DNA from: Bacteroidota bacterium
GTDB taxonomy: Bacteria > Bacteroidota > Ignavibacteria > Ignavibacteriales > Melioribacteraceae
NCBI GenBank assembly: GCA_021820065.1
Contig: JAKAEE010000015.1
Location: forward strand, 1 to 59,532
Reading direction: 5' to 3'
Length of the DNA stretch: 59,532 bases
Positions 1 to 9,069 of this stretch are shown here, piece after piece. The first letter of the stretch is position 1. Every line of letters starts with the position of its first letter. A model generated the notes under the pieces. That model did no database searches. It was not told the origin of the DNA and saw nothing but the letters and a program-made list of their open reading frames with translations. Position numbers and translations under genes: made by a program.

Positions 1-809
1 TGTTCAAGTTTATTAAGGAGAAGAATCGCCTTATTGATGCGTTCAAGTTTGTAAAGCTGTTTCAACGAAGTATCCAGCGTAGTCAAATTTTCTTCATTCA
101 AATTGCTGCTTTGCAAAAGCAGTTCCAACTTGGATTTGATAACCGCAACCGGTGTTTGCATTTCGTGATTTAGTTCTTCTGTAAATTCCTTTAAGCTCCT
201 GTATTCGCCTCGTGCTTTCTCGACTAAGTACAAAAGCGACTTGTTCAAATTTTCAAATTCCTCGATGTCGGTTCTCTCAAAACTCACCGCCTCAACGCCC
301 TTTAATGAAAATCTTTCAAGCTTTGTTAATGTATCGTAAAATCCTTTTAGAATTCTTTTTGAACCGGCTTTGTTCAAGAAAAACAGCACTACTGTAAAAA
401 TCAAAACACCAATTATAATAGTGGCTGTAAGAGAAAAAAGAAGCTCTTCTTTCTCTATTAAAGAGATTCTTACGGTCACACTAAAATTCCTGCCATTCAC
501 ATTAGCATAAGAAGTTAACTGTCTGAATGGTTCGTTTTCATTCTCTTCATTGGTTTTGACGGAAACATACTTGAACTCATTGCCTGCGGTATATTGATAA
601 GCAGGATTAATTTCAATAAACGGCGGAAAGCTTACGGCTTTACCTTCGTGTAATTCTTGAATTGCCCTATCTTTTATTTTGACAAGCTGTTCGTCAACCT
701 CGCTTATGATAGCTTTATTAATTACGAAGTACAGCGCTGCAGATACAACTATGAAAATCATAATTGAACTGAATAGAAAATACCGGCTTATTTTATTAAT
801 TAATTTCAT
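1..809 (-). CDS. Sensor histidine kinase, partial (C-terminus outside window)
   Basis: This is the sensor kinase of a two-component pair. Translation from 809 begins MKLINKISRYFLF and runs into a first membrane segment. A periplasmic stretch of roughly 110 residues follows, then a second membrane segment (FTVVLFFL region), and then the dimerisation helix with the phospho-acceptor box LNHEMQTPVAVI near 120-180. The frame is open to base 1, so the ATPase domain lies beyond the window. The start codon overlaps the stop of the upstream regulator as ATGA (806-809), which implies translational coupling and a cognate pair. The input signal cannot be read from the sequence. Kinase identity is firm from the H-box; the specific function is unknown. 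Confidence 0.85.
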   Translation of the reverse strand, partial: MKLINKISRYFLFSSIMIFIVVSAALYFVINKAIISEVDEQLVKIKDRAIQELHEGKAVSFPPFIEINPAYQYTAGNEFKYVSVKTNEENENEPFRQLTSYANVNGRNFSVTVRISLIEKEELLFSLTATIIIGVLIFTVVLFFLNKAGSKRILKGFYDTLTKLERFSLKGVEAVSFERTDIEEFENLNKSLLYLVEKARGEYRSLKEFTEELNHEMQTPVAVIKSKLELLLQSSNLNEENLTTLDTSLKQLYKLERINKAILLLNKLE

Positions 810-1483
810 CCTGCGCCGAATTTATATCCTATTCCGTAAACTGAATTAATGCGATCTTTACCGCCGCGCTCAATAATTTTCTTTCGAAGATTTTTAATAT
901 GAGTGTAAAGAAAATCAAGTTCCCCGAACGCGTTTGAGTCCTCTCCCCAAATATGTCCGACAATAGATTCTTTTGTAAGAACTTTTTCTTTATTGCTTAT
1001 GAAGAAAACCAAAATATCATACTCGCGGCGGGTCAGTTCTATCAAAGAACCGTTCACAAAGACCTCGCGGCTGTTGAGATCAACCTTTAATTCATCTAAA
1101 ATTATCTGGCTGTTTCCTTCAAACTTTCTTCTCCTAATCACGGAATTAATTCGTGCGTTCAATTCTGCCAGGTGAAACGGTTTTGCCAGGTAATCATCAG
1201 CGCCAATATTCAAACCGCCGATTTTATCGTCAATGCTGTCTTTAGCCGAAATTACTATTATTCCGCAAGTCGGCTGCGCTTTCTTTATCTCTGCGATGAG
1301 ATCAAGCCCGCTCCCATCCGGTAACATAATATCAACCAGCGCGCAGTCATATTCATTTAATTTAATAAGCTCGACTGCTTTTGAAAATGTTAGCGCTAAA
1401 TCGCTTTTATAATTTTCTCCGGCTATAAACTGCCTGATTGATTCGGCTAATTCTTTTTGGTCTTCAATAACTAATATTTTCAT
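806..1483 (-). CDS. OmpR/PhoB-family response regulator
   Basis: A DNA-binding response regulator of about 225 residues. The receiver domain (1-120) has the acidic pair E7/D8, phospho-acceptor D51 in LVDIMLPDGSG, and the conserved lysine in LAKPF. The C-terminal half (about 130-225) is a winged helix of the OmpR type (ELTRREYDIL, then YTHIKNLRKKI and VYGIGYKF). I chose the start at 1483 (MKILVIEDQ) because it sits directly at the receiver fold and is preceded by a GAGAG ribosome site; an in-frame start at 1534 would add 17 unusual residues. It is the first gene of a two-gene operon with the kinase at 1-809. Its targets are not evident. Confidence 0.9.
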   Translation of the reverse strand: MKILVIEDQKELAESIRQFIAGENYKSDLALTFSKAVELIKLNEYDCALVDIMLPDGSGLDLIAEIKKAQPTCGIIVISAKDSIDDKIGGLNIGADDYLAKPFHLAELNARINSVIRRRKFEGNSQIILDELKVDLNSREVFVNGSLIELTRREYDILVFFISNKEKVLTKESIVGHIWGEDSNAFGELDFLYTHIKNLRKKIIERGGKDRINSVYGIGYKFGAG

Positions 1484-1557
1484 ACTCTCAAAAGATAAAC
1501 AGAAATTCTGAAGAATTTTTGAAGTTTTGAACATACGGAATCATTAAATTTGATTGA

Positions 1558-1689
1558 ATGGTCTCGGTCTATCTCCGGCAAAAAGATACTTACTGTGATC
1601 TAAACAATGCCGATATAGCCTTTGAATCTCTGAAAGGAGAAGGCAGCAAGTTCACGGTTACATTTGCACAACAAAAGCAGCAGCAGTAA
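1558..1689 (+). pseudogene. Fragment of a histidine kinase C-terminus
   Basis: A 43-codon open frame ends NADIAFESLKGEGSKF followed by TVTFAQQKQQQ and a stop. This resembles the last strand and G2-box region of a HATPase_c domain, where a Gly-x-Gly-[ST]-x-F pattern near the end is typical of histidine kinases. Nothing kinase-like is seen upstream in this frame, so it looks like the residual 3' end of a deleted kinase gene next to an intact two-component pair. It could also be a chance open frame. The resemblance is short, so confidence is limited. Confidence 0.35.
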
Positions 1690-1750
1690 TTTTCTAATGC
1701 GGTTTAATTTAGAAGTGTAAACAATCAAAAATAAATTATCGGATTACAAA

Positions 1751-2119
1751 ATGACAAAGACGGCAAAATTATTAATCGTTGAAGATGATGATTTGAACCA
1801 GAAACTTTATAAAGCAGTACTTTCCAAAGAGTTTGATACAACTTTCTGTGCTAACGATGTTCAATTTTATGCGGCTCTTCCCCAAAAGAAATTTGATATT
1901 TTCTTAATTGATCTTGCCCTGGGAAAAGGTGAAGATGGAATATCACTCATAAAAAAACTACGTCAAATGGATGAATACAAATCCACGCCGATAATTGTAG
2001 TTACGGCATACGCATTTAAGAGAGACGAAGATACCGCAATGGCAGCCGGTGCGACAAAATTTATCAGGAAACCGGTAGATAACAAAGTGCTTGTAAACGA
2101 ATTTAAGAAATACTTTTAA
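1751..2119 (+). CDS. Stand-alone receiver (CheY-like) protein
   Basis: A 122-residue protein consisting only of a receiver domain. It has the acidic cluster E11-D14 (VEDDDLNQ), phospho-acceptor D54 in FLIDLALGKGEDG, a conserved Thr in IIVVTAYA, and the Lys-Pro pair in FIRKPVD near residue 107. There is no output domain, so it probably relays phosphate or acts by protein contact. It lies about 110 bp ahead of the PAS kinase on the same strand, which makes that kinase the obvious partner. No ribosome site of the AGGAG type precedes the ATG, and this is common in this lineage. Family assignment is firm; the partner is inferred. Confidence 0.85.
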   Translation: MTKTAKLLIVEDDDLNQKLYKAVLSKEFDTTFCANDVQFYAALPQKKFDIFLIDLALGKGEDGISLIKKLRQMDEYKSTPIIVVTAYAFKRDEDTAMAAGATKFIRKPVDNKVLVNEFKKYF

Positions 2120-2228
2120 ATGTGTTCATTCAATTTACCTTCACTTCTTTTTTCCTTATTATAATGTAGTAAATCAATATCATTCACGATACACATCATC
2201 TTTGGATGCTCTAAAAGGGGAACCAGCT

Positions 2229-4388
2229 ATGACAGAGAATGTGAATAAGGTACGAAGTTGGGCAGAAGTAAAGTGGAAGACATTGATTGATGTTAAAGCT
2301 CACAACGATGAAGACGTTCGTCTTGGTCGTCTCTTCAACACCTTAATGGTAATCAGCACCGCAATTGTAATTTTACTCGTTATTGTCTTCCTTATGATGA
2401 TTCCGCTGGGTTTATCTAACTATACTACAATCTACCTTGCAGCAGTATTTCCGCTTGTTTTCATACCGCTTTCAATCTATTGTATCTTGTCGGCAAAACA
2501 CGGACATCTTAAATCAAGCATAAACATTTACGTGTGGACAAATTTTGCTGCGATATCCGGCGCCGTATGGTTATTCGACGGCATCTACTCTCCGGCGTGG
2601 CTGTTGTACATCTGGACAATTACAATTGCCGGAACACTTTTAACACCGGTTTATTCATTGTGGATGACAAGCGGTGTTGTATTGCATTACGCACTTTTAC
2701 TTTTTTTCTATAAACTGGGATTGTATAAACCTCCTCTCACGTTCGGTGAAGCCGGAAGAGAATATGCTACTATTGCAAGTCTCTTAATTATGTTTATGTC
2801 AACCGTTGGTCTCCTCACTTATCTCAACATGAAAAGTCTACAAAAAGCATTGAACGATCTTCACAACGAGATTGCCGAACATAAACAGACCGAATCTGAA
2901 TTGAATGAAAGTAATGAGAAGTACAGAACCGTTGCAGATTTCACTTACGATTGGGAATACTGGGTGGGTCCCGACGGAAAATACATTTACATATCACCTT
3001 CATGTGAACGAATAACCGGTTACAAACCGGATGCATTTATAAACGACCCTGAGCTTCTAACTTCAATTATTCATACGCATGACCGGCCTACTTTTGTAAA
3101 TCATCTCTCCGAAGTTATGCAGGACGATTGTGATGTTAGAAGAATTGACTTTAGAATTATAACTCGTTCCGGTGAAATACGCTGGATAAGTCATACGTGC
3201 TGTTCGGTTTCCAGTTCGGCGGGCAAATGGCTGGGCAGGCGCGGAAGTAACAGCGACATTACCGAAAGGAAAAAGATTGAAGAGGTGCTTCGTAAAAGCG
3301 AAGACAAATTCCGCTCTATTGCAGAAACAATAAGTGATTGGATTTGGGAAGTCGATTCCGAAGGCAAGTACATCTACACGAATCCTAGATCAAAGGATAT
3401 TCTCGGTTACGAACCAGCTGAAATAATCGGCAAAACTCCGTTTGATTTTATGCCGCCTGAAGAAGCTGAACATCATCGGAAAATTTTTAATGATGCCGTA
3501 AAAACACCTCATTCATTAAGAGTTATTGAAAATATAAATTTCCATAAAAATGGTAGTATAGTTATTCTTGAAACCAACGCAATTCCTATTCTTGATGCAG
3601 AAGGTAATTGTACCGGCTACAGAGGTATTGATAGAGACATTACGGAACGGAAATTAGCGGAACAGAAAATTCAAAAAATAAATGAAGAGTTGAAAGAGCT
3701 TAATGCAACCAAAGACACATTCTTTTCTATAATTGCGCACGATCTTAAAAGCCCGTTTCAAGGACTGCTCGGTTATTCGCAAATTTTATCCACCGAGTAC
3801 TCTACTCTCAATGAAGAAGAAAAGTTATTCTTCATTCAAAGCATTTATGATTTAAGCAAAAGCGCATTCACACTCTTGGAGAATCTTCTGATCTGGTCTA
3901 GAATTCAAACCGGAAAAATAGTTTTCAATCCCGATGTTTTTAATCTTCAGGAAGAGATAATGCCTACCGTTGAAATGCTGATGCAGGTTGCAAGCAACAA
4001 AAATATTTTAGTGGAATGTCAAATTCACGGCAAAACTCTTGTGCAAGCAGATAAAAACATGATACAAACAGTCGTTCGAAATCTTGTTTCGAATGCTATC
4101 AAGTTTACAAATCCCGACGGAAAAGTTATTATATCATTAAGACAAAACGGAAAATTTATTGAGGTATCTGTTGAAGACACCGGTGTCGGCATCAGAAAAG
4201 AAAATCTTGACAAAATTTTTAAGAGCGGCGCTGTAGTCAGCACAAAGGGAACCGCAAATGAAGAAGGAACCGGATTAGGACTAATACTTTGCGCGGAGAT
4301 GATTAAAATGCACGGCGGCAAAATATGGGCTGAAAGCAAATTGGGTAAAGGCAGCAAATTTATTTTTCAGATTCCTTCCATCATGTAA
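2229..4388 (+). CDS. Membrane PAS sensor histidine kinase
   Basis: A hybrid-free sensor kinase of 719 residues. The N-terminus carries about six hydrophobic segments between residues 37 and 200, followed by a short coiled coil. Two PAS/PAC modules follow (about 230-345 and 355-475, each ending in an RDITERK/SDITERK motif). Then comes a HisKA domain with FFSIIAHDLKSPFQG (His near 503) and a HATPase_c domain with NLVSNAIKF, EDTGVGI and GTGLGL. I prefer ATG 2229, which follows AAAAGGGGAA at good spacing, over an upstream TTG at 2202. No receiver is attached; the lone receiver at 1751-2119 is the likely partner. The PAS ligands and the stimulus are unknown. Confidence 0.88.
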   Translation: MTENVNKVRSWAEVKWKTLIDVKAHNDEDVRLGRLFNTLMVISTAIVILLVIVFLMMIPLGLSNYTTIYLAAVFPLVFIPLSIYCILSAKHGHLKSSINIYVWTNFAAISGAVWLFDGIYSPAWLLYIWTITIAGTLLTPVYSLWMTSGVVLHYALLLFFYKLGLYKPPLTFGEAGREYATIASLLIMFMSTVGLLTYLNMKSLQKALNDLHNEIAEHKQTESELNESNEKYRTVADFTYDWEYWVGPDGKYIYISPSCERITGYKPDAFINDPELLTSIIHTHDRPTFVNHLSEVMQDDCDVRRIDFRIITRSGEIRWISHTCCSVSSSAGKWLGRRGSNSDITERKKIEEVLRKSEDKFRSIAETISDWIWEVDSEGKYIYTNPRSKDILGYEPAEIIGKTPFDFMPPEEAEHHRKIFNDAVKTPHSLRVIENINFHKNGSIVILETNAIPILDAEGNCTGYRGIDRDITERKLAEQKIQKINEELKELNATKDTFFSIIAHDLKSPFQGLLGYSQILSTEYSTLNEEEKLFFIQSIYDLSKSAFTLLENLLIWSRIQTGKIVFNPDVFNLQEEIMPTVEMLMQVASNKNILVECQIHGKTLVQADKNMIQTVVRNLVSNAIKFTNPDGKVIISLRQNGKFIEVSVEDTGVGIRKENLDKIFKSGAVVSTKGTANEEGTGLGLILCAEMIKMHGGKIWAESKLGKGSKFIFQIPSIM

Positions 4389-4394
4389 TTTCAG

Positions 4395-4856
4395 TTACAG
4401 CTTACCTGATAGATCAGTCATTTCCATAGCCGACATAGCTGCATCCCACCCTTTATTTCCGGCTTTTGTTCCGGCACGTTCAAGTGCTTGCTCAATTGTA
4501 TCGGATGTAATTACACCGAAAATAACCGGCACCCCGCTTCCTAAACTTACGCTTGCAATACCTTTCGATACTTCTGCTGCGATGTACTCAAAGTGTGGCG
4601 TCGCGCCGCGTATTACGGCTCCAAGACAAATCACTGCATCAAACTTTTTCGACTCAGCCATTTTCTTGGCTGCATACGGAATTTCAAATGCGCCGGGCAC
4701 ATATACAACCGTAATATTTTTGTCTTCGCATTCGTGCCGCTTCAGGCAATCAACCGCGCCCGTAAGCAAACTTTTGGAAATTACTTCGTTAAAACGAGAA
4801 ACTACAATTCCGAATCTTTTTGTTTTTGCGTTGATGTTTCCTTCGATAGTCTGCAT
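4395..4856 (-). CDS. ribH: 6,7-dimethyl-8-ribityllumazine synthase
   Basis: Lumazine synthase, 153 residues, the normal length. It condenses 5-amino-6-ribitylaminouracil with 3,4-dihydroxy-2-butanone 4-phosphate in the penultimate step of riboflavin synthesis, in the cytoplasm. Diagnostic sequence includes [10 protein letters not shown] near the N-terminus, [13 protein letters not shown], and the active-site stretch [15 protein letters not shown]. It ends with a conserved [12 protein letters not shown] segment. It is the last gene of the ribD-ribE-ribBA-ribH operon, about 25 bp after ribBA, with a clear AGGAG-type site before the ATG. It is convergent with the PAS kinase, only 6 bp apart. Confidence 0.97.
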   Translation of the reverse strand: MQTIEGNINAKTKRFGIVVSRFNEVISKSLLTGAVDCLKRHECEDKNITVVYVPGAFEIPYAAKKMAESKKFDAVICLGAVIRGATPHFEYIAAEVSKGIASVSLGSGVPVIFGVITSDTIEQALERAGTKAGNKGWDAAMSAMEMTDLSGKL

Positions 4857-4881
4857 AATTTTTTTTCTCCTTTTGTTACCG

Positions 4882-6114
4882 TCACATCATTGAAAGAATG
4901 TGACCGAGTTTTTCTTTTTTTGTTTTCAGATAATTTGAATTTGCCGTGTTCGGCTCAATCTCAATCGGAACCCGCTCCACAACATCAATATCGTAGCCTT
5001 TCAATCCTATAATTTTCTTCGGATTGTTTGTCATCAAACGGATCTTCGTCAAACCGAGGTCTTTTAAAATTTGTGCACCAATTCCGTAATCTCTTAGATC
5101 GGCTTTGAATCCAAGCGCCTCATTTGCCTCAACAGTGTCGTTCCCTTTTTCCTGAAGTCCATACGCAAGAAGTTTGTTTACCAAACCGATCCCCCTGCCC
5201 TCTTGCCTCATATAAAGGAAAACGCCTTTGCCTTCCTTCTCAATCATTTCGAGAGCCGCGGAAAGTTGTTCTCCGCAGTCGCATCTTTTCGATCCGAACA
5301 CATCTCCGGTCAAGCATTCGGAATGCACGCGGACTAATGTTGGATTGCCGTCGTCAACTTTTCCTTTTACTAGCGCAATCGGGTTATCATTCGGGTCAAG
5401 AAGATTTTCATAAAGATGAAGTTTGAAGTCGCCGTATTCCGAAGGAAGATCAACTATTATTTTGCATCTAACCAGTTTTTCTTTCTTGCGTCGGTATTCA
5501 ATTAAGTCGGCAATCGAAATAATTCTTAAGTCATGCTTCTTCGCAAATTCTTTAAGTTGCGGCAGGCGAGCCATCGTTCCGTCTTCGTGAAGTATTTCGC
5601 ACAAAACACCAGCCGGATTTAAACCAGCCAAAGAAACCAAATCAACCGCGGCTTCGGTATGCCCGGCGCGTTTAAGAACCCCGCCCTTCTTTGCAACGAG
5701 CGGAAAAATGTGCCCGGGGCGCGCAAAGTCCTTCGGTTCTGAGTTCGAACTTACAACTGCGTTGATTGTAGCGGCTCTGTCGAATGCCGAGATGCCTGTT
5801 GTCGTGCCATGTTTGAAATCGATAGAAACCGTAAACGGTGTTTGATGCAGCGCGGTGTTTTGTTCCACCATCAATTCCAGATCAAGTTCTTTCGCCCTAG
5901 TTTCGTTGACTGCGACACATAAAATTCCTCTCGCTTCGCGCGTAATAAAATTAACATGTTCCGGCGTTACCAGCTCCGCCGCCATAATAATGTCCCCTTC
6001 ATTCTCGCGCTCGGCATCGTCAACCACAATAATCATTTTGCCGTTTCGGATATCTTCTATTGCGTCATCGATCGAGCTTAATCCTTCCGTTTCGTTCGAA
6101 TAAAATTCTTCCAT
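4882..6114 (-). CDS. ribBA: Bifunctional DHBP synthase / GTP cyclohydrolase II
   Basis: A 410-residue fusion that supplies both precursors of riboflavin. Residues about 10-210 are 3,4-dihydroxy-2-butanone-4-phosphate synthase ([14 protein letters not shown], then GHTEAAVDL and AGVLCEI). Residues about 215-410 are GTP cyclohydrolase II, with the zinc cysteines in [19 protein letters not shown] and the [10 protein letters not shown] motif. The conserved C-terminal LMTNNPKK also matches GTP cyclohydrolase II. Length and domain order are standard for RibBA. It follows ribE by two bases and precedes ribH, so all are co-transcribed. Confidence 0.97.
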   Translation of the reverse strand: MEEFYSNETEGLSSIDDAIEDIRNGKMIIVVDDAERENEGDIIMAAELVTPEHVNFITREARGILCVAVNETRAKELDLELMVEQNTALHQTPFTVSIDFKHGTTTGISAFDRAATINAVVSSNSEPKDFARPGHIFPLVAKKGGVLKRAGHTEAAVDLVSLAGLNPAGVLCEILHEDGTMARLPQLKEFAKKHDLRIISIADLIEYRRKKEKLVRCKIIVDLPSEYGDFKLHLYENLLDPNDNPIALVKGKVDDGNPTLVRVHSECLTGDVFGSKRCDCGEQLSAALEMIEKEGKGVFLYMRQEGRGIGLVNKLLAYGLQEKGNDTVEANEALGFKADLRDYGIGAQILKDLGLTKIRLMTNNPKKIIGLKGYDIDVVERVPIEIEPNTANSNYLKTKKEKLGHILSMM

Positions 6115-6116
6115 TT

Positions 6117-6758
6117 CTAATAACCCAGTTTGTTAAGTCGTTCTTCATTTAGTTCGCTAATATTTTTTTTAACGCCCGAGAGTAGTTTTTCAACATATTT
6201 GGCAATTATGTCAATTTCAATATTTACTTTGCCGCCAATGTTTTTTGTACTCAGATTGGTGTTCAACCACGTGTGCGGGATAATCGAAAAAGTGCATTTA
6301 CTATTCAACGTATCCGCGATGGTTAAGCTAATGCCGTCAATTGCAATTGATCCTTCTCTAACAAGATATTTTTCGAGAGCACTTGGAATGATTACCGAAA
6401 GAGAATAATTCTCTCCCAGCTTTTTCAATTCCGATATTTCACCAACACCGTTAACATGACCTTGTACAATGTGTCCGCCTAATTTCTGTGATAACCGAAG
6501 CGCCGGTTCTAAGTTTACTTTGTCGCCGATTCTTAATTCATTTATTGTGGTTTTATTCAGCGTTTCTCCAACAGCGTCCACAGTAAAATTTCTTGCGGAG
6601 AATTTCGTAACGGTTAGACATACGCCGTTAACGGAAATCGAGTCGCCCATACTAATACCGCTCATAATTTTTTCGGCAGAAATTGTTAATGTCTTTCCGC
6701 CGCTGGTCGGTTTTACAGATTCAATTTTTCCTAATTCTTCAATTAATCCCGTGAACAT
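6117..6758 (-). CDS. ribE: Riboflavin synthase alpha subunit
   Basis: A 213-residue riboflavin synthase that dismutates two lumazine molecules to riboflavin. It opens with the family signature [14 protein letters not shown] and contains two tandem lumazine-binding repeats, each with a [13 protein letters not shown] or [13 protein letters not shown] type motif. The active-site SVNGVCLTV is intact. Its start overlaps the 3' end of ribD by 20 bp, and its stop is adjacent to the ribBA start, so it is translated from a compact polycistronic message. Nothing is unusual in length or sequence. Confidence 0.96.
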   Translation of the reverse strand: MFTGLIEELGKIESVKPTSGGKTLTISAEKIMSGISMGDSISVNGVCLTVTKFSARNFTVDAVGETLNKTTINELRIGDKVNLEPALRLSQKLGGHIVQGHVNGVGEISELKKLGENYSLSVIIPSALEKYLVREGSIAIDGISLTIADTLNSKCTFSIIPHTWLNTNLSTKNIGGKVNIEIDIIAKYVEKLLSGVKKNISELNEERLNKLGY

Positions 6759-7836
6759 GTTCTACTTGTTTAGGTTTGTAAATCATCAGTTTATCTTTGT
6801 CCAGTGTTTGCTGGTGAATCAGTAATAAATCATCTCCATCTAATTGCACCGCGTCAATTCCGTCATTTAAGCTTATCGGTGCTTTCAAAACAATTATCTC
6901 GTCAAATAAACGCTGTGTAATAAATTGTTCGAACACTTGTCCCCCGCCTTCAACAAAAAGCGATGTAATTTTTAGCTCTGATAATTTCTTCAGTACGGTC
7001 CGAAGGTTCAGTTTGTTTTCCGCTTCACTCTCAAATTCAAAAACTTCTATTCCTTTTTCCGAAAATTCTTTTTTCTTCCTCTCATCAGATTTTACAGAGC
7101 ATAAGATCAAAGTTCTACTTTCATTGCTGTTAAAGGTTTCCGATTCAATCCGCGATCTCAAATTTCCGTCAAGAATTATTCTGATTGGATCCCTCCCCTT
7201 CACGGATCGAACTGTCAATTGTGGGTTATCTATATTCACGGTGTTAGCGCCGACTAGGACGGCATCATAAATAGAACGTTGACTATGTACAAATTTTTTC
7301 GATTCTTCACACGTTAACCAAGTTTGCTTCCCCTCAGCAGCAGTTATTTTTCCATCTAATGATGTTGCAATTTTCACAGTAACATAAGGTAATCCGGTTT
7401 TAATGTGTTTAAGGAAGAAGCGGTTTAACTCCCGACCTTCTTCAGCGAGTATGTTCGACACAACTTCAACACCGGCTTCCGCCAGTTGTTGCATTCCCTG
7501 TCCGTTTACTTTCGGATTCGGATCGACATTTGATATTACAACTTTCTTAATGCCGCTTTTAATAATTGCCGGTACACACGGCGGCGTTTGTTTATCTGTA
7601 TGCGTGCACGGTTCAAGATTGCAATAAAGTGTGGCGCCGGTTAAGTTTTCTTTTGCTGCATCAATTGCATTTTTTTCTGCATGGGCTTCGCCATATTTTT
7701 TATGGTAGCCCATAGACATAATTCTTCCATCTTTAACTATGACCACGCCAACAAGAGGATTAGGGCTGACGAATCCCGAACCCTTTTTTGCCAGTTCGAA
7801 ACAAAGTCTCATATATTTTTCGTCTAACGCCGACAT
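6739..7836 (-). CDS. ribD: Bifunctional pyrimidine deaminase/reductase
   Basis: A 365-residue RibD carrying out the second and third steps of riboflavin synthesis. The N-terminal deaminase (1-145) shows the zinc site as HAEKNAID and EPCTHTDKQTPPC. The C-terminal reductase (150-365) has TVKIATSLDGKI and the NADPH-binding region ending FVEGGGQVFEQF. It is the first gene of the four-gene rib operon. The 5' leader was read for an FMN riboswitch core and none was recognised, so expression is presumably constitutive or controlled otherwise. The assignment is firm. Confidence 0.96.
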   Translation of the reverse strand: MSALDEKYMRLCFELAKKGSGFVSPNPLVGVVIVKDGRIMSMGYHKKYGEAHAEKNAIDAAKENLTGATLYCNLEPCTHTDKQTPPCVPAIIKSGIKKVVISNVDPNPKVNGQGMQQLAEAGVEVVSNILAEEGRELNRFFLKHIKTGLPYVTVKIATSLDGKITAAEGKQTWLTCEESKKFVHSQRSIYDAVLVGANTVNIDNPQLTVRSVKGRDPIRIILDGNLRSRIESETFNSNESRTLILCSVKSDERKKKEFSEKGIEVFEFESEAENKLNLRTVLKKLSELKITSLFVEGGGQVFEQFITQRLFDEIIVLKAPISLNDGIDAVQLDGDDLLLIHQQTLDKDKLMIYKPKQVEHVHGIN

Positions 7837-8230
7837 TATTTCTCGCTAACGATTAACGTGCTCAGCCAATGGGTTATTTATCAGCTACTCATGGCTGTGT
7901 TGAAACTGAATCTTTCTGAACGGTTTCTTTTGCGAAATGATTTTACTTCTAAGTTTTGAGATGACCGGAATTCTTGCTTTTTCATTTCGTGTGGTACTTG
8001 TTGTGAAAATCAAGTCCGCTTTTATTAACTAATTCTCTAAGTAACCGTCCGAAAACCGGATCGATTCATATAATTTTCCGACGAAAAATAGACAAAATAA
8101 TTCTTTCCCCCAAGAACCGACAAAGGCTTAATTTTGCGCTGTTTCGTTTCGTGCGTTTAGCGTCCAGTTCCGCTTCTTGATAATATGTTCTTGGATATTT
8201 AACTTATAAAAAATCAAATTACTTGCCGTT
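7837..8230. other. Divergent intergenic region, ribD / Crp-Fnr gene
   Basis: A 394-bp AT-rich gap between divergently transcribed genes. It must hold the promoters for the rib operon (leftward) and the Crp/Fnr regulator (rightward). I see no FMN riboswitch signature, tRNA, convincing small gene or Crp/Fnr-type palindrome. A weak inverted pair, AGCCAATG and CATGGCT, lies around 7863-7897. Short open frames here lack ribosome sites and recognisable products. Confidence 0.5.
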
Positions 8231-8950
8231 ATGAAAAAGAGTAATATCGCAGAATCTGGAATTGCCTCGGATCTTTCACGGGACACGCTTCGCAACCTGG
8301 CATTGTTCTCCGAACTAACAATTGAACAGTTAAGACAAGTTGCATCCGTTAGCAAAATTCAAAAATTTAAGAAGAATGAAATTATATTTTCAGAAGGCGA
8401 TTTGTACAAAGGATTTTATATTCTTCTGAAAGGTTCGGTTAAAATATTCAAATGTTCTTTGTACGGAAAGGAATCAATTATTCATTTAATAAAACCATAC
8501 GATGCCTTTGGCGACCTACCTCTTTTTGAAGGGGGTAACTATCCCGTTAATGCCTTAACCACTTCTGATTCGACACTGCTTTTTATTTCAAAAGAAGAAT
8601 TCCTAAAATTAATTTCCTCCAATTCATCGATCTGTTTTCAAATGTTGGTTGGATTTGCCAAGAGACTGCGCACTCTAACCGGAAGAATTGAAGACCTGAC
8701 AACAAAGGAAGTGACAAATCGGCTTGCTAAATATTTGGTAGAAGAAATTAAAAAGTCGAAAACGGAAAAGTTAACCGAACCGTTTGTAAAACTTTCCGTT
8801 TCGAAAAGAAATATTGCCTCGTATCTCGGAACAATTACCGAGACCCTCTCGCGTTCGTTAAAGAAACTGCATGCCGATCAAATCATTCGCACCTCCGGTA
8901 AAACAGTTTTTGTTAAGAACTTCAAACGTCTGAAAGAATTAGCTGAATGA
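8231..8950 (+). CDS. Crp/Fnr-family transcription regulator
   Basis: A 239-residue regulator. Residues about 20-140 form the cyclic-nucleotide-type beta-roll (IIFSEGDLYKGFYILLKGSVKIF), followed by the dimer helix and a C-terminal winged helix with SKRNIASYLGTITETLSRSLKK as recognition region. Only two cysteines are present (in IFKCSL and SSICFQ) and no N-terminal Cys cluster, so it is not an FNR-type Fe-S oxygen sensor. A DNR/NnrR-like sensor of nitrogen oxides is plausible because nitric oxide reductase lies directly downstream and a palindrome of FNR type sits between them. Family is firm; the ligand is inferred. Confidence 0.88.
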   Translation: MKKSNIAESGIASDLSRDTLRNLALFSELTIEQLRQVASVSKIQKFKKNEIIFSEGDLYKGFYILLKGSVKIFKCSLYGKESIIHLIKPYDAFGDLPLFEGGNYPVNALTTSDSTLLFISKEEFLKLISSNSSICFQMLVGFAKRLRTLTGRIEDLTTKEVTNRLAKYLVEEIKKSKTEKLTEPFVKLSVSKRNIASYLGTITETLSRSLKKLHADQIIRTSGKTVFVKNFKRLKELAE

Positions 8951-9004
8951 GTTTATTCTACAGATTTTTTCTGTACAACATTGAAATTGCCAAAACGATA
9001 TCTC

Positions 9005-9018
9005 CTGACTTAAGTCAA
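9005..9018 (+). promoter_or_regulatory. Candidate Crp/Fnr-type operator before the nor genes
   Basis: The sequence CTGACTTAAGTCAA contains the perfect 12-bp palindrome TGACTTAAGTCA at 9006-9017. Its layout, TGAC-N4-GTCA, is that of FNR/DNR boxes (TTGAT-N4-ATCAA type). It lies 53 bp before the first gene of the nitric oxide reductase cluster and 55 bp after the Crp/Fnr gene. I saw no second copy in the adjacent upstream regions. Binding by the neighbouring regulator is inferred. Confidence 0.55.
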
Positions 9019-9069
9019 AGGAAGTTACTCCTGACATTTTAATATTTACACTGTTGCAAAGGAACATTT

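Noticed and set aside
2202..2228. TTG start for the PAS kinase
   Set aside because: ATG 2229 has a better spaced AAAAGGGGAA site, and the extra nine residues add nothing to the membrane sensor.
4593..5012. Long plus-strand open frame antisense to ribH and ribBA
   Set aside because: It only mirrors coding sequence of two certain genes and resembles no protein family.
7837..8230. FMN riboswitch upstream of ribD
   Set aside because: The characteristic conserved blocks were not found on the minus strand; only a weak dyad is present.
8128..8355. Minus-strand open frame across the Crp/Fnr start
   Set aside because: It is antisense to the start of a well-supported gene, has low-complexity composition and no ribosome site.
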